Part shown: in pieces, positions 38,727 to 49,773 of the stretch
Layout: the number at the start of each line of letters is the position of its first letter
Numbering within the stretch: the first letter of the stretch is position 1
Assembly: GCF_001720485.1 (NCBI RefSeq)
Contig: NZ_CP017114.1
Location: 992,001 to 1,056,000, forward strand
Direction of reading: 5' to 3'
DNA: 64,000 bases
From: Cobetia marina
Lineage (GTDB): Bacteria > Pseudomonadota > Gammaproteobacteria > Pseudomonadales > Halomonadaceae
Program-made: the position numbers and the translations under genes
Notes under the pieces: model-generated
What the model was told of the DNA's origin: nothing
The model's database searches: none
Seen by the model: the letters and a program-made list of their open reading frames with translations, nothing else

Positions 38727-38817
38727 GGTGGAATCCTCAGTGCTCTGAAGGGCGAAGCGCCCCGGGCGGGGCACGATGGACGAGCGTGATGAAAAGCGTG
38801 GCGGCAGGGCATGACAA

Positions 38818-38869
38818 GAGGGCTTGTCGGGAGGGCTTGTCGAGAGGGCGTATCGAGAGGGCGTATCGA
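38818..38869. repeat. Tandem repeat, 13-bp unit, four copies
   Basis: GAGGGCTTGTCGG, GAGGGCTTGTCGA, GAGGGCGTATCGA, GAGGGCGTATCGA, then a truncated copy. Lies in the 232-bp gap between ppk2 and tesA. Confidence 0.9.
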
Positions 38870-38958
38870 GAGGACACGCCCTTCGGGAAACCACCGTCAC
38901 CTTTGATTCTGGCCGGGATGCCCCATGTCATGTTCAGGCAAGGTAGACACGTGCAGGG

Positions 38959-39702
38959 TCACTGTGTGGCAGGTAGCGCGAGCGGCTTGAGCGTCGGCCA
39001 GATGTTGTCCAGCAACCTCGGCTGGGCCTTGGCCGTCGGGTGGATACGGTCCTGTTGCATCAGTTTCTGGCCGGCCGGTGCCGTGGCGATGCCCTCGAGA
39101 ATGAAGGGCACCAACGGCACGGAGTATTCGTCGGCCAGCGCCCGATAGACTTGGCGGAAGGCGTCGGTATAGGCCGGGCCATAGTTGGGCGGGATCTCGA
39201 TCCCCAGCAGCACGGGCTGGGCGCCGGCATCTTCCACGGCATCGATCATGCTGGCCAGATTGGATTGCATGCGCGCAGGTGGAAGGCCGCGCAGGCCATC
39301 GTTGCCGCCCAGTTCGATCATTACCAGCGAAGGGTCGTGTCGGTCGAGCAGTGCCGGCAGGCGATTCAGGCCGCCTTCGGTGGTATCGCCGCTGATGCTG
39401 GCATTGATGACCTCCGGCGCATCGTTGCCCAGGGTGTCCTCGAGGCGCTCGTCGAGCAACGCGACCCAACCCCGGCTGCTGTCGATGCCGTAGCCGGCCG
39501 AGAGGGAGTCGCCGACCACCAGCCAGGGAGCCGGCGCCTCTGCCAGCGCCACCTGAGGCGCCAGCACGGCCACGAGGGTCAGTGCCGAACTGGCAAGCGC
39601 ATTGCGCAGCCGCGTGAGTCCGGCAGTCTTGCGCGCGGCGCGCGGTTCGGCGACTCGGGACAGACGTTGCGTTTCACGGCGATTCACCAGCCATCTCTGC
39701 AT
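38959..39702 (-). CDS. tesA: Arylesterase / multifunctional acyl-CoA thioesterase I (TesA)
   Basis: A 247-residue SGNH/GDSL hydrolase. The blocks are VVGDSLSAGYGI (Ser of block I), ISGDTTEGGLNRL (Gly), IELGGNDGLRG (Asn) and the C-terminal DRIHPTAKAQ (Asp and His). A signal peptide with hydrophobic core LASSALTLVAVLAPQVALA precedes the mature periplasmic domain, but about 30 residues of basic N-terminus come before it, so an internal start may be correct. It is divergent from the ABC pair at 39795, the same arrangement as tesA-ybbA-ybbP in E. coli. Confidence 0.92.
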   Translation of the reverse strand: MQRWLVNRRETQRLSRVAEPRAARKTAGLTRLRNALASSALTLVAVLAPQVALAEAPAPWLVVGDSLSAGYGIDSSRGWVALLDERLEDTLGNDAPEVINASISGDTTEGGLNRLPALLDRHDPSLVMIELGGNDGLRGLPPARMQSNLASMIDAVEDAGAQPVLLGIEIPPNYGPAYTDAFRQVYRALADEYSVPLVPFILEGIATAPAGQKLMQQDRIHPTAKAQPRLLDNIWPTLKPLALPATQ

Positions 39703-39794
39703 TCCTCATCTCCATCATCTGCACACGTTTCACATCCGTTTCGGGGACTGGCGTTCATGGCCATCCCGTTCACTACCATAAGCGAGCAGACACG

Positions 39795-40599
<805 letters not shown>

Positions 40600-40607
<8 letters not shown>

Positions 40608-43374
40608 TGCCAGCATGACATCTGACGCGCGATCGCCGCGCGGGGGCGCCATGCGTCTGCCGCTTGCGTTGCGTGGCCTGCTGCGGGACCTGCGTGCCAG
40701 TGATGTGCGGGCGCTGTTTCTGGCGTTGATGCTGGCGGTGGCCGCGACCACCATGATCGGCTTCTTTCTGGATCGTCTGGATCGTGGCCTCACGCGCCAG
40801 GCGGGACAGCTGCTGGGGGGAGATCTGGTGCTGGAGTCCAGCAATCCACTGGACCCGCGTTTCCGGCAGGCCTTCGAGGAGGCCGGGCTCGAGATGTCGC
40901 CGCAGCTGGGCATGGTCTCGATGGCCTCGCATGGCGACAGCTTCGTGCTCTCGAGCCTCAAGGCAGTCTCGCCGGGGTATCCGCTGATGGGGCAGGTCGA
41001 GCTTGCCTCCGATACGCCCGAGACCCGAATCGCGGGGGCGGACGGCAAGCCTGCCGACGACGGGTCGGCTGATGGGGAGAGAGCCGCCACGCGCCCCGCC
41101 ATCCCGCCACCCGGGGAGGCCTGGCTGGTGCCACGCCTGGCCACGGCGCTGGGAGTGTCGCCGGGGGATACCCTCACCGTGGGACGCAAGACCCTGACCC
41201 TGACCGGCCTGATCACTCGTGAGCCGGACCAGCAGGGCGGTTTCTCCGAATTCAGCCCGCGCCTGATGTTCAACATGGCGGATCTCGAGGCGACCGGTCT
41301 GATCCAGCCCGGTTCACGCATGGAATATCGCCTGCTGGCCGCTGGCGATCCGGCGGCGGTGCAGCAGGCGCGCGATGCCATCGCGCCGCTGCTGGCGAGT
41401 GCCGACAATGCCGAGGTGCGCCTCAAGGACGTGCGTGAGGATCGCCCGCGACTGGGGCGCTCATTGGAGCGTGCCGACAAGTATCTGAGTCTGGCCGGGC
41501 TGGTGGCGGTGCTGCTGGCCGGGGTCGCGGTGGCGATGTCGACGCGCCGCTATGTGGAACGCCATCTGGACAGTGCCGCGCTATGGCGCTGCTTCGGGGC
41601 TTCCCAGCGTCAGCTGTCACGGTTGTTTGCCGCTCAGCTTGGCTGGCTGGCGCTGCTGGCCAGCACCCTGGGGGCCGTATTGGGGCTGCTGGGGCAGATG
41701 GGGCTGGTGGCACTGCTGGAGCGCTTCCTGCCGCTGGAGCTGCCGGCGCCGGGCCCCTTGCCGCTGGCATTGGGGATTCTGACGGCACTGGCGGTGCTGG
41801 CCGGCTTCGCCGGTCCGATGCTGCTGCGCCTGCGTCAGGTCAGTGCGCTCAAGGTGCTGCGGCGTGAACTGGCCCCGCTGCCGGCCTCGGCGTGGGTGGT
41901 GGTGGCGATGGCCAGTCTGGTGTTCGGCGCCTTGATGTGGCTCTACTCGGGCGATCTCATGCTGGCGGCCGGGTTGCTGGTCGGCGGCATCATCGGGCTG
42001 GGTCTGTTGCTGGTGGTGGGGCAGCTGCTGCTGTCACTGATGGTCAAGGTGGTGGCGCGTACGCGGGGACAGGGTGGCTGGAGTCGGCCGGTCCGTCTGG
42101 CGGGCGGGTTGCTGGCGCGGCGTCGCGGCGCCAGTCTCGGTCAGCTGGTGGCCTTCGCCGTCACCTTCGCGGCCGTGGCACTGATCGCGCTGGTGCGTGG
42201 TGATCTGATCAGCCGCTGGCAGGCGCAGATTCCGGCCAATGCCCCCAACCACTTCGCCATCAACATCCAGCCGGGCCAGCAGCAGGCCTTCGGCGAGGAG
42301 CTGTCGGCCATCGTGGAGGCGCAAGGGGCTGAGTCGCCCCAAGACGGCCTGAGTGAGCTCTATCCGATGGTGCGAGGGCGCATCACCGCCCTGAAAGGCG
42401 AATCCTTGCTGGGTCGCTCACAGCAGCGGGCGCTGGAAAATGCCGCTACCCGTGAACGTCAGCCGGACACGGAACAGGCGGCCGGTGGCATGCAGGAAGG
42501 CACCGGGGAGGCTGAAGCCTCACGCGGCGTGCCCCAGCGAGAGCTCAATCTCACCTGGCATCGTGATCTGCCTGATCACAACCGCGTGACGGCAGGTGAC
42601 TGGGCGCCGCTCGAGGACTTCGCGGATGCCGAACCCTCGCGCCGTCAGGCCATCGCCGAGGCGCAGGGGGTGCCGGTCTCGATGGAGGAAGACCTGGCGC
42701 AGCGCATGGGACTGTCCATCGGCGATAGCCTGTCGTTCACCATCGGCAGCGAGACCCTCAAGGCGCAGGTGGTCAATCTGCGCCATGTGGACTGGGACAG
42801 CTTCATGCCCAACTTCTATGTGATCTTCCCGCCCGGGGCGCTCGAGAGCTTCGCCCACAGCTACATGACGGCGTTTCATCTCGAGGAGGAGGGAGCGCTG
42901 GCACCGCTGGTGCGCGATTACCCCAGCGTGTCCCTGATCAACATCGACGCGATTCTCACGCGGGTGCAGGAGCTGATCGCCCAGGTCTCGCGGGCCGTCG
43001 AGCTGATTCTCGGTCTGGTACTGCTGGCCGGTGCCAGCGTGCTCTACGCGGCCCTGGTGGCCAGCCGCCCCGCACGAGAACACGAAGGCGCGCTCTACAA
43101 GGTATTCGGTGCCGGGCAGAGCCTGCTGGCCCGTCTGCAGGCTGCCGAGTTCGTGCTGCTGGGGGCATTGAGCGGTCTGCTGGGTGCGATGCTGGCGGAA
43201 GGCGCGGCGGTCGGGCTCTATTCCGGCTGGCTGGGCCTGCCGGTGGTGCTGCATCCGTGGCTGTGGCTCGGCCTGCCGCTGATCGGCGCTGTGCTGGTCG
43301 GCGGGCTGGGCTTCTGGCTGTCGCGGGAAGTGCGCCGCCAGCCGCCCATGGCAGGGCTGCGCGCCCTGCAGTGA
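40600..43374 (+). CDS. ybbP: FtsX-like ABC transporter permease (YbbP)
   Basis: A 924-residue, ten-helix permease with two FtsX domains: the first around residues 285-440 (SLAGLVAVLLAGVAVAMS), a central four-helix block (VLAGFAGPMLLRLRQVSALKVLRREL onwards), and a C-terminal FtsX domain (LILGLVLLAGASVLYAALVAS, ending GLRALQ). The family is about 800-850 residues long; the extra length is made of two low-complexity insertions, an acidic Asp/Gly-rich one near residue 145 and one at about 605-640 with many Glu, Gln and Ala. Overlaps ybbA by 8 bp. Confidence 0.92.
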
Positions 43375-43593
43375 GCACGGAAAGGCAGCATCAGCGCAGT
43401 GCATGACGCCGCCGCAGGATGGCCTCGGGATCGTCGTGTCGATCGTGAGGCCATCTTGCGTTAACAATGATGCTGATTCATGTGAATCGGACCGCCGGCT
43501 GAGGTATCATGCTGGTCCTGATCTTACCCCTAGATGGCGATCCGGCCGCGCCGGAATTCGCTGTCGTCATCACCCTTCAGGCGAGGACACCCG

Positions 43594-44856
43594 ATGTTCA
43601 CCCGTGACATGCAGATTGCCGGTTTTGATGATGCGCTCCTGAGCGCCATGGACGACGAAGTCGTTCGCCAGGAAGCTCACATCGAGCTGATCGCCTCCGA
43701 GAACTACGCCAGCCCCCGTGTCATGCAGGCGCAAGGCTCCCAGCTGACCAACAAGTACGCGGAAGGCTACCCGGGCAAGCGTTACTACGGCGGTTGCGAG
43801 TTCGTCGACAAGGTCGAGCAGCTGGCCATCGATCGCGCCTGCGAACTGTTCGGTGCCACCTACGCCAACGTTCAGCCGCACGCCGGTTCCCAGGCCAACA
43901 GTGCCGTCTTCCAGGCGCTGGTCTCGCCGGGCGACACCATTCTGGGCATGAGCCTGGACGCGGGTGGTCACCTGACTCACGGTGCACGTCCGAACTTCTC
44001 CGGCAAGCACTACAACGCCGTGCAGTACGGTCTGGGCGAGAACGGCCTGATCGACTACGCCGAAGTCGCGCGTCTGGCGCGTGAGCACAAGCCGAAGATG
44101 ATCATCGCCGGCTTCTCCGCCTACTCCCAGATCATCGACTGGGCCGAGTTCCGCAAGATCGCCGACGAAGTCGGTGCCTACCTGCTGGTCGACATGGCCC
44201 ACGTGGCCGGTCTGGTCGCCGCCGGTGTCTACCCGAGCCCGCTGCCCCACGCCCACGTCGTCACCACCACCACGCACAAGACCCTGCGCGGTCCGCGTGG
44301 CGGCCTGATCCTGTCTGCCGAAGGCAATGCCGACATCGAGAAGAAGCTGAACTCCGCCGTCTTCCCGGGTGGCCAGGGTGGTCCGCTGATGCACGTCATC
44401 GCGGCCAAGGCGATCTGCTTCAAGGAAGCGATGGATCCGTCCTTCAAGACCTACCAGCAGCAGGTCGTCAAGAACGCCCAGGCCATGGCGTCCGTGTTCC
44501 TGGAGCGTGGCTTCGAAGTCGTCTCCGGCGGCACCGAGGATCACCTGTTCCTGCTGTCACTGGTCAAGCAGGGCCTGACCGGCAAGGACGCTGATGCGGC
44601 ACTGGGCCGTGCCCACATCACCGTCAACAAGAATGCCGTGCCGGGTGACCCGCAGTCGCCGTTCGTCACCTCCGGTCTGCGTATCGGCACCCCGGCCGTC
44701 ACCACGCGCGGCTTCAAGGAGCAGGAGTGTCTGGATCTGGCGGGCTGGATCTGCGACATCCTCGAGGCGATGGTCGCTGGCGATTCCGCCGCTGCCGAAG
44801 CCGAGGTACAGGCCAAGGTCTCCGAGGTCTGTGCACGTCTGCCGGTCTACGCCTGA
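43594..44856 (+). CDS. glyA: Serine hydroxymethyltransferase
   Basis: A 420-residue PLP enzyme that interconverts serine and glycine with tetrahydrofolate, feeding one-carbon metabolism. [37 protein letters not shown], the PLP lysine in [14 protein letters not shown] (about residue 229), and [16 protein letters not shown] are diagnostic. GCGAGGA lies ahead of the ATG. The codon use is strongly biased, as for a highly expressed gene. Terminator at 44939. Confidence 0.99.
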   Translation: MFTRDMQIAGFDDALLSAMDDEVVRQEAHIELIASENYASPRVMQAQGSQLTNKYAEGYPGKRYYGGCEFVDKVEQLAIDRACELFGATYANVQPHAGSQANSAVFQALVSPGDTILGMSLDAGGHLTHGARPNFSGKHYNAVQYGLGENGLIDYAEVARLAREHKPKMIIAGFSAYSQIIDWAEFRKIADEVGAYLLVDMAHVAGLVAAGVYPSPLPHAHVVTTTTHKTLRGPRGGLILSAEGNADIEKKLNSAVFPGGQGGPLMHVIAAKAICFKEAMDPSFKTYQQQVVKNAQAMASVFLERGFEVVSGGTEDHLFLLSLVKQGLTGKDADAALGRAHITVNKNAVPGDPQSPFVTSGLRIGTPAVTTRGFKEQECLDLAGWICDILEAMVAGDSAAAEAEVQAKVSEVCARLPVYA

Positions 44857-44938
44857 GTTCCTGACGGATGGCGCTCGCCGACACATGATGTTCGCATCAT
44901 GAGGGAGCTGGCCATCGGTTCGGAGTGAGGTGCTCGAG

Positions 44939-44971
44939 AACGCCTGTCGCGAAAGCGGCAGGCGTTTTTTT
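44939..44971 (+). terminator. Terminator after glyA
   Basis: Stem AACGCCTGTCGC / GCGGCAGGCGTT with a GAAA loop followed by seven T. A classic intrinsic terminator 83 bp past the stop. Confidence 0.95.
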
Positions 44972-45108
44972 GTGCCCGGCTCACGTCCAGATAGGACGAC
45001 ATGTCGTTGATCCGTGGTCCACAAGCGCTCAGAAAGATCAGTCCTGATGCTCGCGGGGACACGCTAGGCTTCTTGATGCGTGATCCATCTCGTGGTGAGG
45101 AGACTTTC

Positions 45109-45402
45109 ATGGCCGTGAAGACGCACGACGTTATGCACCATGCCTTCCTGATTCTGGTCGAGCACAGTGGCAATACCTCGCTGAGCAGCCAGGGGAGCGG
45201 GGAGATGCGACTCTCCGTCGCGACACTGGGCTCGCTCAAGGCGGCCGAGCGACTGGTCAGTGAGCTTATCGCCCAGGGGGTCAGTCAGATCGAGCTCTCG
45301 GCAAGCTTCGGCGCGGCAGGCGAGGCCGCGGTGAGAACGGTGGTGGCCGACAGCGGCGCCGAGCGAACGGTGATGATCGGTCGTGTCCGGTTCGCGACGT
45401 GA
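45109..45402 (+). CDS. Small conserved protein, DUF6506-like
   Basis: A 97-residue protein. GAGGAG precedes the ATG at 45109; an in-frame ATG at 45001 lacks a site. HAFLILVEHSG begins the first strand, LGSLKAAERLVSELIAQGVSQIELSASFGAAGEAAVR is an alpha/beta unit, and the end, VMIGRVRF, is a final strand. This alternation and the IEL-FG pattern resemble DUF6506 proteins, of unknown function. Alone, between glyA and the FadR-type regulator. Confidence 0.6.
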   Translation: MAVKTHDVMHHAFLILVEHSGNTSLSSQGSGEMRLSVATLGSLKAAERLVSELIAQGVSQIELSASFGAAGEAAVRTVVADSGAERTVMIGRVRFAT

Positions 45403-45464
45403 GCGAAGATGGCGCGAAGTCTGGTGAAATTGAATAATCCTTGCGCAACATGGAGTTGCGTAAA

Positions 45465-45525
45465 GGTGTGACCAAAGTCGGGTCTCACCCTTGGTCTAAG
45501 GTGTCTTGTTGGCATGTCTGACATG
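45465..45525 (+). promoter_or_regulatory. Candidate operators upstream of the FadR-type regulator
   Basis: Two inverted repeats: GGTGTGACC-N7-GGTCTCACC (45465-45489, 8 of 9 matches), overlapping GACCAA-N15-TTGGTC (45470-45496), and the perfect CATGTC-T-GACATG (45513-45525). The core ATGTCTGACAT resembles the TGTCnGACA half-site layout used by FCD-type GntR regulators. They lie about 100-160 bp before the regulator start, so autoregulation is inferred. Confidence 0.5.
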
Positions 45526-45623
45526 GGCTATTCCTTGACGGACAAGAGCGCACCGCGACCCATCCTGCGAGGGAGGTGAGCGAGCCACAATTGACGCGCC
45601 ACGCCATCAAGGAACGTTCGATC

Positions 45624-46511
45624 ATGCCCACGCCACCCAGGAGTGCTGCAGGCGGCCACCCGCGTGCCAGCACGTCATCCCCAACGTCAGCGTCCGCCAG
45701 TGAATCGTCGACCACCGCCCGTGTCGATGTGGCGGAATGGCTGGCGCAGGCCATCTTCGAGAATCGTTATCCGCCGGGCAGTCTGATCCCTCGTGAGCTG
45801 GATCTCTGCGATCAGCACGCCCAGAGCCGCGCCACCGTACGCACCGCGATCCAGAGTCTGGTCAATGCCGGCATCCTGACCCGCACCACCGGGCAGGGCA
45901 CGCGCGTTAATCCGCTCAGCGAGTGGCATCTGCTCGACCCACGCGTCACCGGCTGGATGACACGCTATGCGATGCCGCATCCGCAGCTGGCACGGGATAT
46001 CTACGCCTTCCGCATTTCCATCGAACCCTTCGTTGCCGCACTGGCGGCCACCGAGGCCACCGCCCAGGACCTGTCCGCCATCGAGCAGGCCTACGACGGC
46101 ATGGCGGCGGCGGTGCATGGCGGCAGCGCCATGGAGGAGTTCGATCGCGCCGATATCGCCTTCCATGACGCCATCTTCGCCGCGACCCACAACGTCATCT
46201 GGGCGCAGCTCGGCCATGTGCTCAAGCCCTCGATCAGCCTGCTGGTGGCGACTTCCAATCACAATGCCTCGGAGCTGGGCGACAGTCTCGGTCGCCATCG
46301 TGCGGTGATGGAGGCGATTCGTCTGCGCCAGCCGGAGGCGGCCCATGCCGCGACCCTGCATGTGCTGGATCGCACCGGGCGCGATCTCGGGCTCGCCATG
46401 CCCGAGGTGGCCGATGGGCCGCACGGTGTCGGGCGCGCCCAGGAGCCGCTGGAGCTGCTACGTCGTTTCGGTCAGCTGCCCAGTCTCTCCGCCCCTCTGT
46501 CAAGAGAGTGA
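45624..46511 (+). CDS. FadR/GntR family transcriptional regulator (FCD domain)
   Basis: A 295-residue DNA-binding regulator. After a 35-residue Ser/Ala/Thr-rich leader, the winged helix-turn-helix spans about residues 36-100 (VAEWLAQAIFENRYPPGSLIPRE, AQSRATVRTAIQSLVNAGILTRTTGQGTRV). The C-terminal all-helical FCD domain contains the metal/ligand residues in YAFRISIEPFVAALAA, ADIAFHDAIFAATHN and LGRHRAVMEAIRLRQPEAA. The start at 45624 follows AAGGAAC; a GTG at 45576 is possible. It is followed by a TRAP transporter, the usual arrangement for FadR-type regulators of sugar acid or carboxylate uptake, so it probably controls that operon. Confidence 0.9.
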   Translation: MPTPPRSAAGGHPRASTSSPTSASASESSTTARVDVAEWLAQAIFENRYPPGSLIPRELDLCDQHAQSRATVRTAIQSLVNAGILTRTTGQGTRVNPLSEWHLLDPRVTGWMTRYAMPHPQLARDIYAFRISIEPFVAALAATEATAQDLSAIEQAYDGMAAAVHGGSAMEEFDRADIAFHDAIFAATHNVIWAQLGHVLKPSISLLVATSNHNASELGDSLGRHRAVMEAIRLRQPEAAHAATLHVLDRTGRDLGLAMPEVADGPHGVGRAQEPLELLRRFGQLPSLSAPLSRE

Positions 46512-46610
46512 CCCGCGCCCTGGGCGTCGCCACGCCGGGAAGTGTCTGCACGTCTTCCCTCCGCCAAAGAACGTCATAACACGTCATAACAACACGCCAG
46601 GAGTTCCACC

Positions 46611-47675
46611 ATGCCGCATTCCACCACGTCCCAACGTCCGTCCCTCGCCTCCGGGCGTTTCGCGCTCAAGGCGCTTGCCCTTTCCACGGCGCTGGCCGCC
46701 AGTGCGATGGCCGCGCCCAGCTGGGCGGCCGAGTACGAATGGACCTTCCAGACCTCGGAAACGGCCGGTGAGCCGCAGTTCGAGGTCAAGAAGGCCTGGG
46801 CCGAGAACATCAAGACCATGTCGGATGGGCGCATCGCCATCGAGATCCTGCCGGTCAATGCCGTGGTACAGGCCAACCAGACGCTGGACGCCGTCAGCTC
46901 CGGCATCCTGCAGGGCCACCTGACGGACCCGTCCTACTTCTCGGGCCAGAATCCGGCCTTCGGCATGCTAGGCAACCTGGTGGGTGCCTGGGGGGATCCG
47001 CTGGAATATCTCGAGTACATGCAGCACGGCGGTGGTGAGGCGCTCTACAACGAGCTGGTCGAGCCCTACGGCGTGCATCTGATCGGCGCAGGCGCCACCG
47101 GGCTTGAGTCCTTCGTCTCCAAGAAGCCGGTGCGTACCGTCGATGACCTCAAGGGCCTCAAGGTGCGTGCGCCGGAAGGCATGGTCTACAACATCTTCCA
47201 GAAGGCCGGTGCAGCCCCCGTCAACCTGCCGGGCTCCGAGGTCTACACCGGTCTCGAGAAGGGCGTGATCGACGCGGCGGATTACACCGTGTTCGCCACC
47301 AATGATGACCAGGGCCTGCACAGCTTCGCCAAGTACCCGTCCTATCCGGGCTTCCACTCGCTGCCGATGGTGGCGGTGTCGATGAACAAGGACATCTGGG
47401 ACGGCCTGCCGGCGGATCTCAAGGCGATCATGGAGACCGCGACTGACTCGATGGCCTACGACATGGTCTTCACCCTCAAGGCGCGTGACCTCAAGGCGGT
47501 GAGCGCGGCGCGAGCCAATCCGGATATCGAGGTGATCGACATGGCGCCGGAAGAACGCGCCAAGTTCCGTCGCATCGCCCAGCAGGAGTGGAAGGTATGG
47601 GCCGAGAAGAACGAGCTGACCGGCAAGGTCTACGAGTCCGTGGTCACCTTCCTCACCGACCGCAACCTGATGTAA
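46611..47675 (+). CDS. TRAP transporter substrate-binding protein (DctP family)
   Basis: A 354-residue periplasmic receptor of a tripartite ATP-independent transporter. A signal peptide with hydrophobic core ALKALALSTALAASAMA ends at AAPSWAA-E. QFEVKKAWAENIKTMSDGRIAIEIL is the family N-terminal block, and the conserved carboxylate-binding arginine lies in LKGLKVRAPEG (about residue 184). GSEVYTGLEKGVIDAADY and PYPGF-type segments indicate the 2-oxoacid/monocarboxylate-like subgroup, though the ligand is not decided. Followed by the two membrane subunits. Confidence 0.93.
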   Translation: MPHSTTSQRPSLASGRFALKALALSTALAASAMAAPSWAAEYEWTFQTSETAGEPQFEVKKAWAENIKTMSDGRIAIEILPVNAVVQANQTLDAVSSGILQGHLTDPSYFSGQNPAFGMLGNLVGAWGDPLEYLEYMQHGGGEALYNELVEPYGVHLIGAGATGLESFVSKKPVRTVDDLKGLKVRAPEGMVYNIFQKAGAAPVNLPGSEVYTGLEKGVIDAADYTVFATNDDQGLHSFAKYPSYPGFHSLPMVAVSMNKDIWDGLPADLKAIMETATDSMAYDMVFTLKARDLKAVSAARANPDIEVIDMAPEERAKFRRIAQQEWKVWAEKNELTGKVYESVVTFLTDRNLM

Positions 47676-47830
47676 GCGTCCACTCGCTGTCATCGGCCGC
47701 GTGACAAGAGTCGCCGGGACGAGACGTCGACAGGATCAAGACGATCAGGAAAGACGCGGGAGATGATGATCGGCGTGCTCACTGGGCGCGCCGATCCTCC
47801 TTGAGCAAGCCAGTTAGCAAGGAATTCGAT

Positions 47831-48472
47831 ATGGCAGAACATGATGTGGCGTCGCCGGGCCTGCCGGAGGCGTCGGATGACCACGACCCGAATCTGGGCA
47901 CGCGCACGCCGCTGGACCGACTGGTCGGCAAGGGCACGCGCGCCGCGGCGTGGCTGGTATTGCTGGCGATGGCGATCAGCGTGTTCGAGGTGGTGATGCG
48001 CTATGGCCTCGACTCGCCGACCTCCTGGGTCCACGAGACGGTGATCTTCCTGGTCGCGACCAGCTTCGCGCTGGGCGGGCCGGCGGCGCTGGCCAACAAC
48101 CGCCACATTCGCGTGCGTGTGCTCTACGACCTGGTCGGCACGCGCTTTCGCTACGTGCTGGACTGCTTCAATGACGTGATGACGCTCGTGTTCTGCATGG
48201 CGATGAGTTACGCAGGCTGGGTGATGTTCTGGCGCGCCTCGCACAGCCCGCTGGGCGAATGGCAGCTGGAGCGCTCCGGTACCTCGTGGAACCCGCCGTT
48301 TCCAGCGCTGACCAAGGGCGTGATCCTGTTCGCGCTGGCGGTGATGACCCTGCAGGCGCTGTGGCATCTCTACCAGACCTTCTTCTCTCCCCGTCCGCCC
48401 GAAGGGGGAAGTGACGCCGCTGCCCACACGGCACAAGAGACGCGTACCACGTCAGACAAGGAGCAGCGCTGA
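47831..48472 (+). CDS. TRAP transporter small permease (DctQ)
   Basis: A 213-residue four-helix membrane subunit. WLVLLAMAISVFEVVMRYGLDSPTSWVHETVIFLV is the signature start, ALGGPAALANNRHIRVRVL the loop, and the C-terminal helix is around VILFALAVMTLQALWHLYQ. The start at 47831 has AAGGAA 8 bp upstream; a TTG ten codons earlier is an alternative. A disordered C-terminus follows. One-base overlap with dctM. Confidence 0.9.
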   Translation: MAEHDVASPGLPEASDDHDPNLGTRTPLDRLVGKGTRAAAWLVLLAMAISVFEVVMRYGLDSPTSWVHETVIFLVATSFALGGPAALANNRHIRVRVLYDLVGTRFRYVLDCFNDVMTLVFCMAMSYAGWVMFWRASHSPLGEWQLERSGTSWNPPFPALTKGVILFALAVMTLQALWHLYQTFFSPRPPEGGSDAAAHTAQETRTTSDKEQR

Positions 48473-49773
48473 TGGATATCGCAACGGCTACCATGCTGCT
48501 GGTCGGCGGCATCTTCGCGCTGCTGGTCACCGGCCTGCCGCTGGCCTTCGTCACCGGCCTGGTCGCGCTGGCCTACACCTTCGGCTGGTTCGGCCCGATG
48601 GCGCTGCCGCTGGTCACCAGTCGTGTCTATGGCTTCGTCACCGAGTATTCGCTGGTGGCGGTGCCGATGTTCGTGTTGATGGCCTCGCTGCTGGATCGCT
48701 CGGGGATCGCCAAGGACCTGTTCAATGCCATGCGCGTGATGGCAGGTCGCCTGCCCGGCGGCGTGGCGATCCAGACCATCGTGGTGGCGTTCTTCCTGGC
48801 GGCGATGTCCGGCATCATCGGCGGCGAGATCGTGCTGCTGGGGATTCTGGCGCTGCCGCAGATGCTCCGGCTCGGCTATGACAAGCACATCGCCATCGGC
48901 GTGGTGTGTGCCGGGGGCTCGCTGGGCACCATGATGCCGCCCTCCATCGTGCTGATCATCTATGGCCTGATCGCCAACCAGTCGATTGCCGATCTGTTCA
49001 CCGCGGCGATCACCCCGGCCATCGTGCTGATGGCAAGCTATATCCTCTATGTGCTGATCCGCTGCCTGCGCAATCCCGCGCTGGGGCCGGTGATGCCCGA
49101 GGAGGAACGGCGTGCCAGCTTCCAGAGCAAGCGTGAGCTGCTCAAGGCCGTCGGCGTGCCGGCGATCATCGCGGGACTGGTGCTGGGTTCCATCTATGGT
49201 GGGGTGGCCTCGGTGACGGAGGCAGCGGCGATGGGCAGCTTCGGCGTGCTGGTGGCGGTGATGCTGCGGGGTGAATTCTCCATCACCCTGATGCAGCGTG
49301 CGCTGTCCCAGACCATGAACACCTGCGGCATGATCATCTGGATCGGTATCGGGGCGGCGGCGCTGGTCGGGGTCTACAACCTGATGGGCGGCAACCGCTT
49401 CGTGTCGAGCATGATTCTCGGCCTCGATATCCCGCCGCTGGCGATCATCATGGTGATGATGGCGATCCTGCTGCTGCTGGGGCTGTTCCTCGACTGGATC
49501 GGCATCGCGATGCTGACCCTGCCGATCTTCGTGCCGATCATCATCCAACTTGGCTATGACCCGGTATGGTTCGGCGTGCTGTTCGCGGTCAACATGCAGG
49601 TGTCCTTCCTGTCGCCTCCCTTCGGGCCTGCCGCCTTCTATCTGAAAGGCGTGGCACCGGAAGGCATCAGTCTCAAGGATATCTTCGTCTCGCTGCTGCC
49701 GTTCATCGCCATCCAGCTGTGCGTGCTGGCGATGTTGCTGCTGTGGCCGCAACTGTCACTGTGGCTGGTCTAG
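48472..49773 (+). CDS. TRAP transporter large permease (DctM)
   Basis: A 433-residue multi-helix membrane subunit (about 12 helices) that couples solute uptake to the sodium gradient. VGGIFALLVTGLPLAFVTGL begins it, GGSLGTMMPPSIVLIIYGLIANQSIADLF is the conserved half-membrane loop, and LGLFLDWIGIAMLTLPIFVPI and NMQVSFLSPPFGPAAFYLKGVAP the C-terminal repeat of the IT superfamily. Sits in the order regulator-P-Q-M and overlaps dctQ by 1 bp. Followed by a terminator. Confidence 0.95.
   Translation: MDIATATMLLVGGIFALLVTGLPLAFVTGLVALAYTFGWFGPMALPLVTSRVYGFVTEYSLVAVPMFVLMASLLDRSGIAKDLFNAMRVMAGRLPGGVAIQTIVVAFFLAAMSGIIGGEIVLLGILALPQMLRLGYDKHIAIGVVCAGGSLGTMMPPSIVLIIYGLIANQSIADLFTAAITPAIVLMASYILYVLIRCLRNPALGPVMPEEERRASFQSKRELLKAVGVPAIIAGLVLGSIYGGVASVTEAAAMGSFGVLVAVMLRGEFSITLMQRALSQTMNTCGMIIWIGIGAAALVGVYNLMGGNRFVSSMILGLDIPPLAIIMVMMAILLLLGLFLDWIGIAMLTLPIFVPIIIQLGYDPVWFGVLFAVNMQVSFLSPPFGPAAFYLKGVAPEGISLKDIFVSLLPFIAIQLCVLAMLLLWPQLSLWLV

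Noticed and set aside
43441..43510. GATTCA-TG-TGAATC inverted repeat before glyA as a MetR or PurR site
   Set aside because: It does not match the MetR spacing (TGAAN5TTCA) or the PurR consensus; a single 6-bp arm pair is weak evidence.
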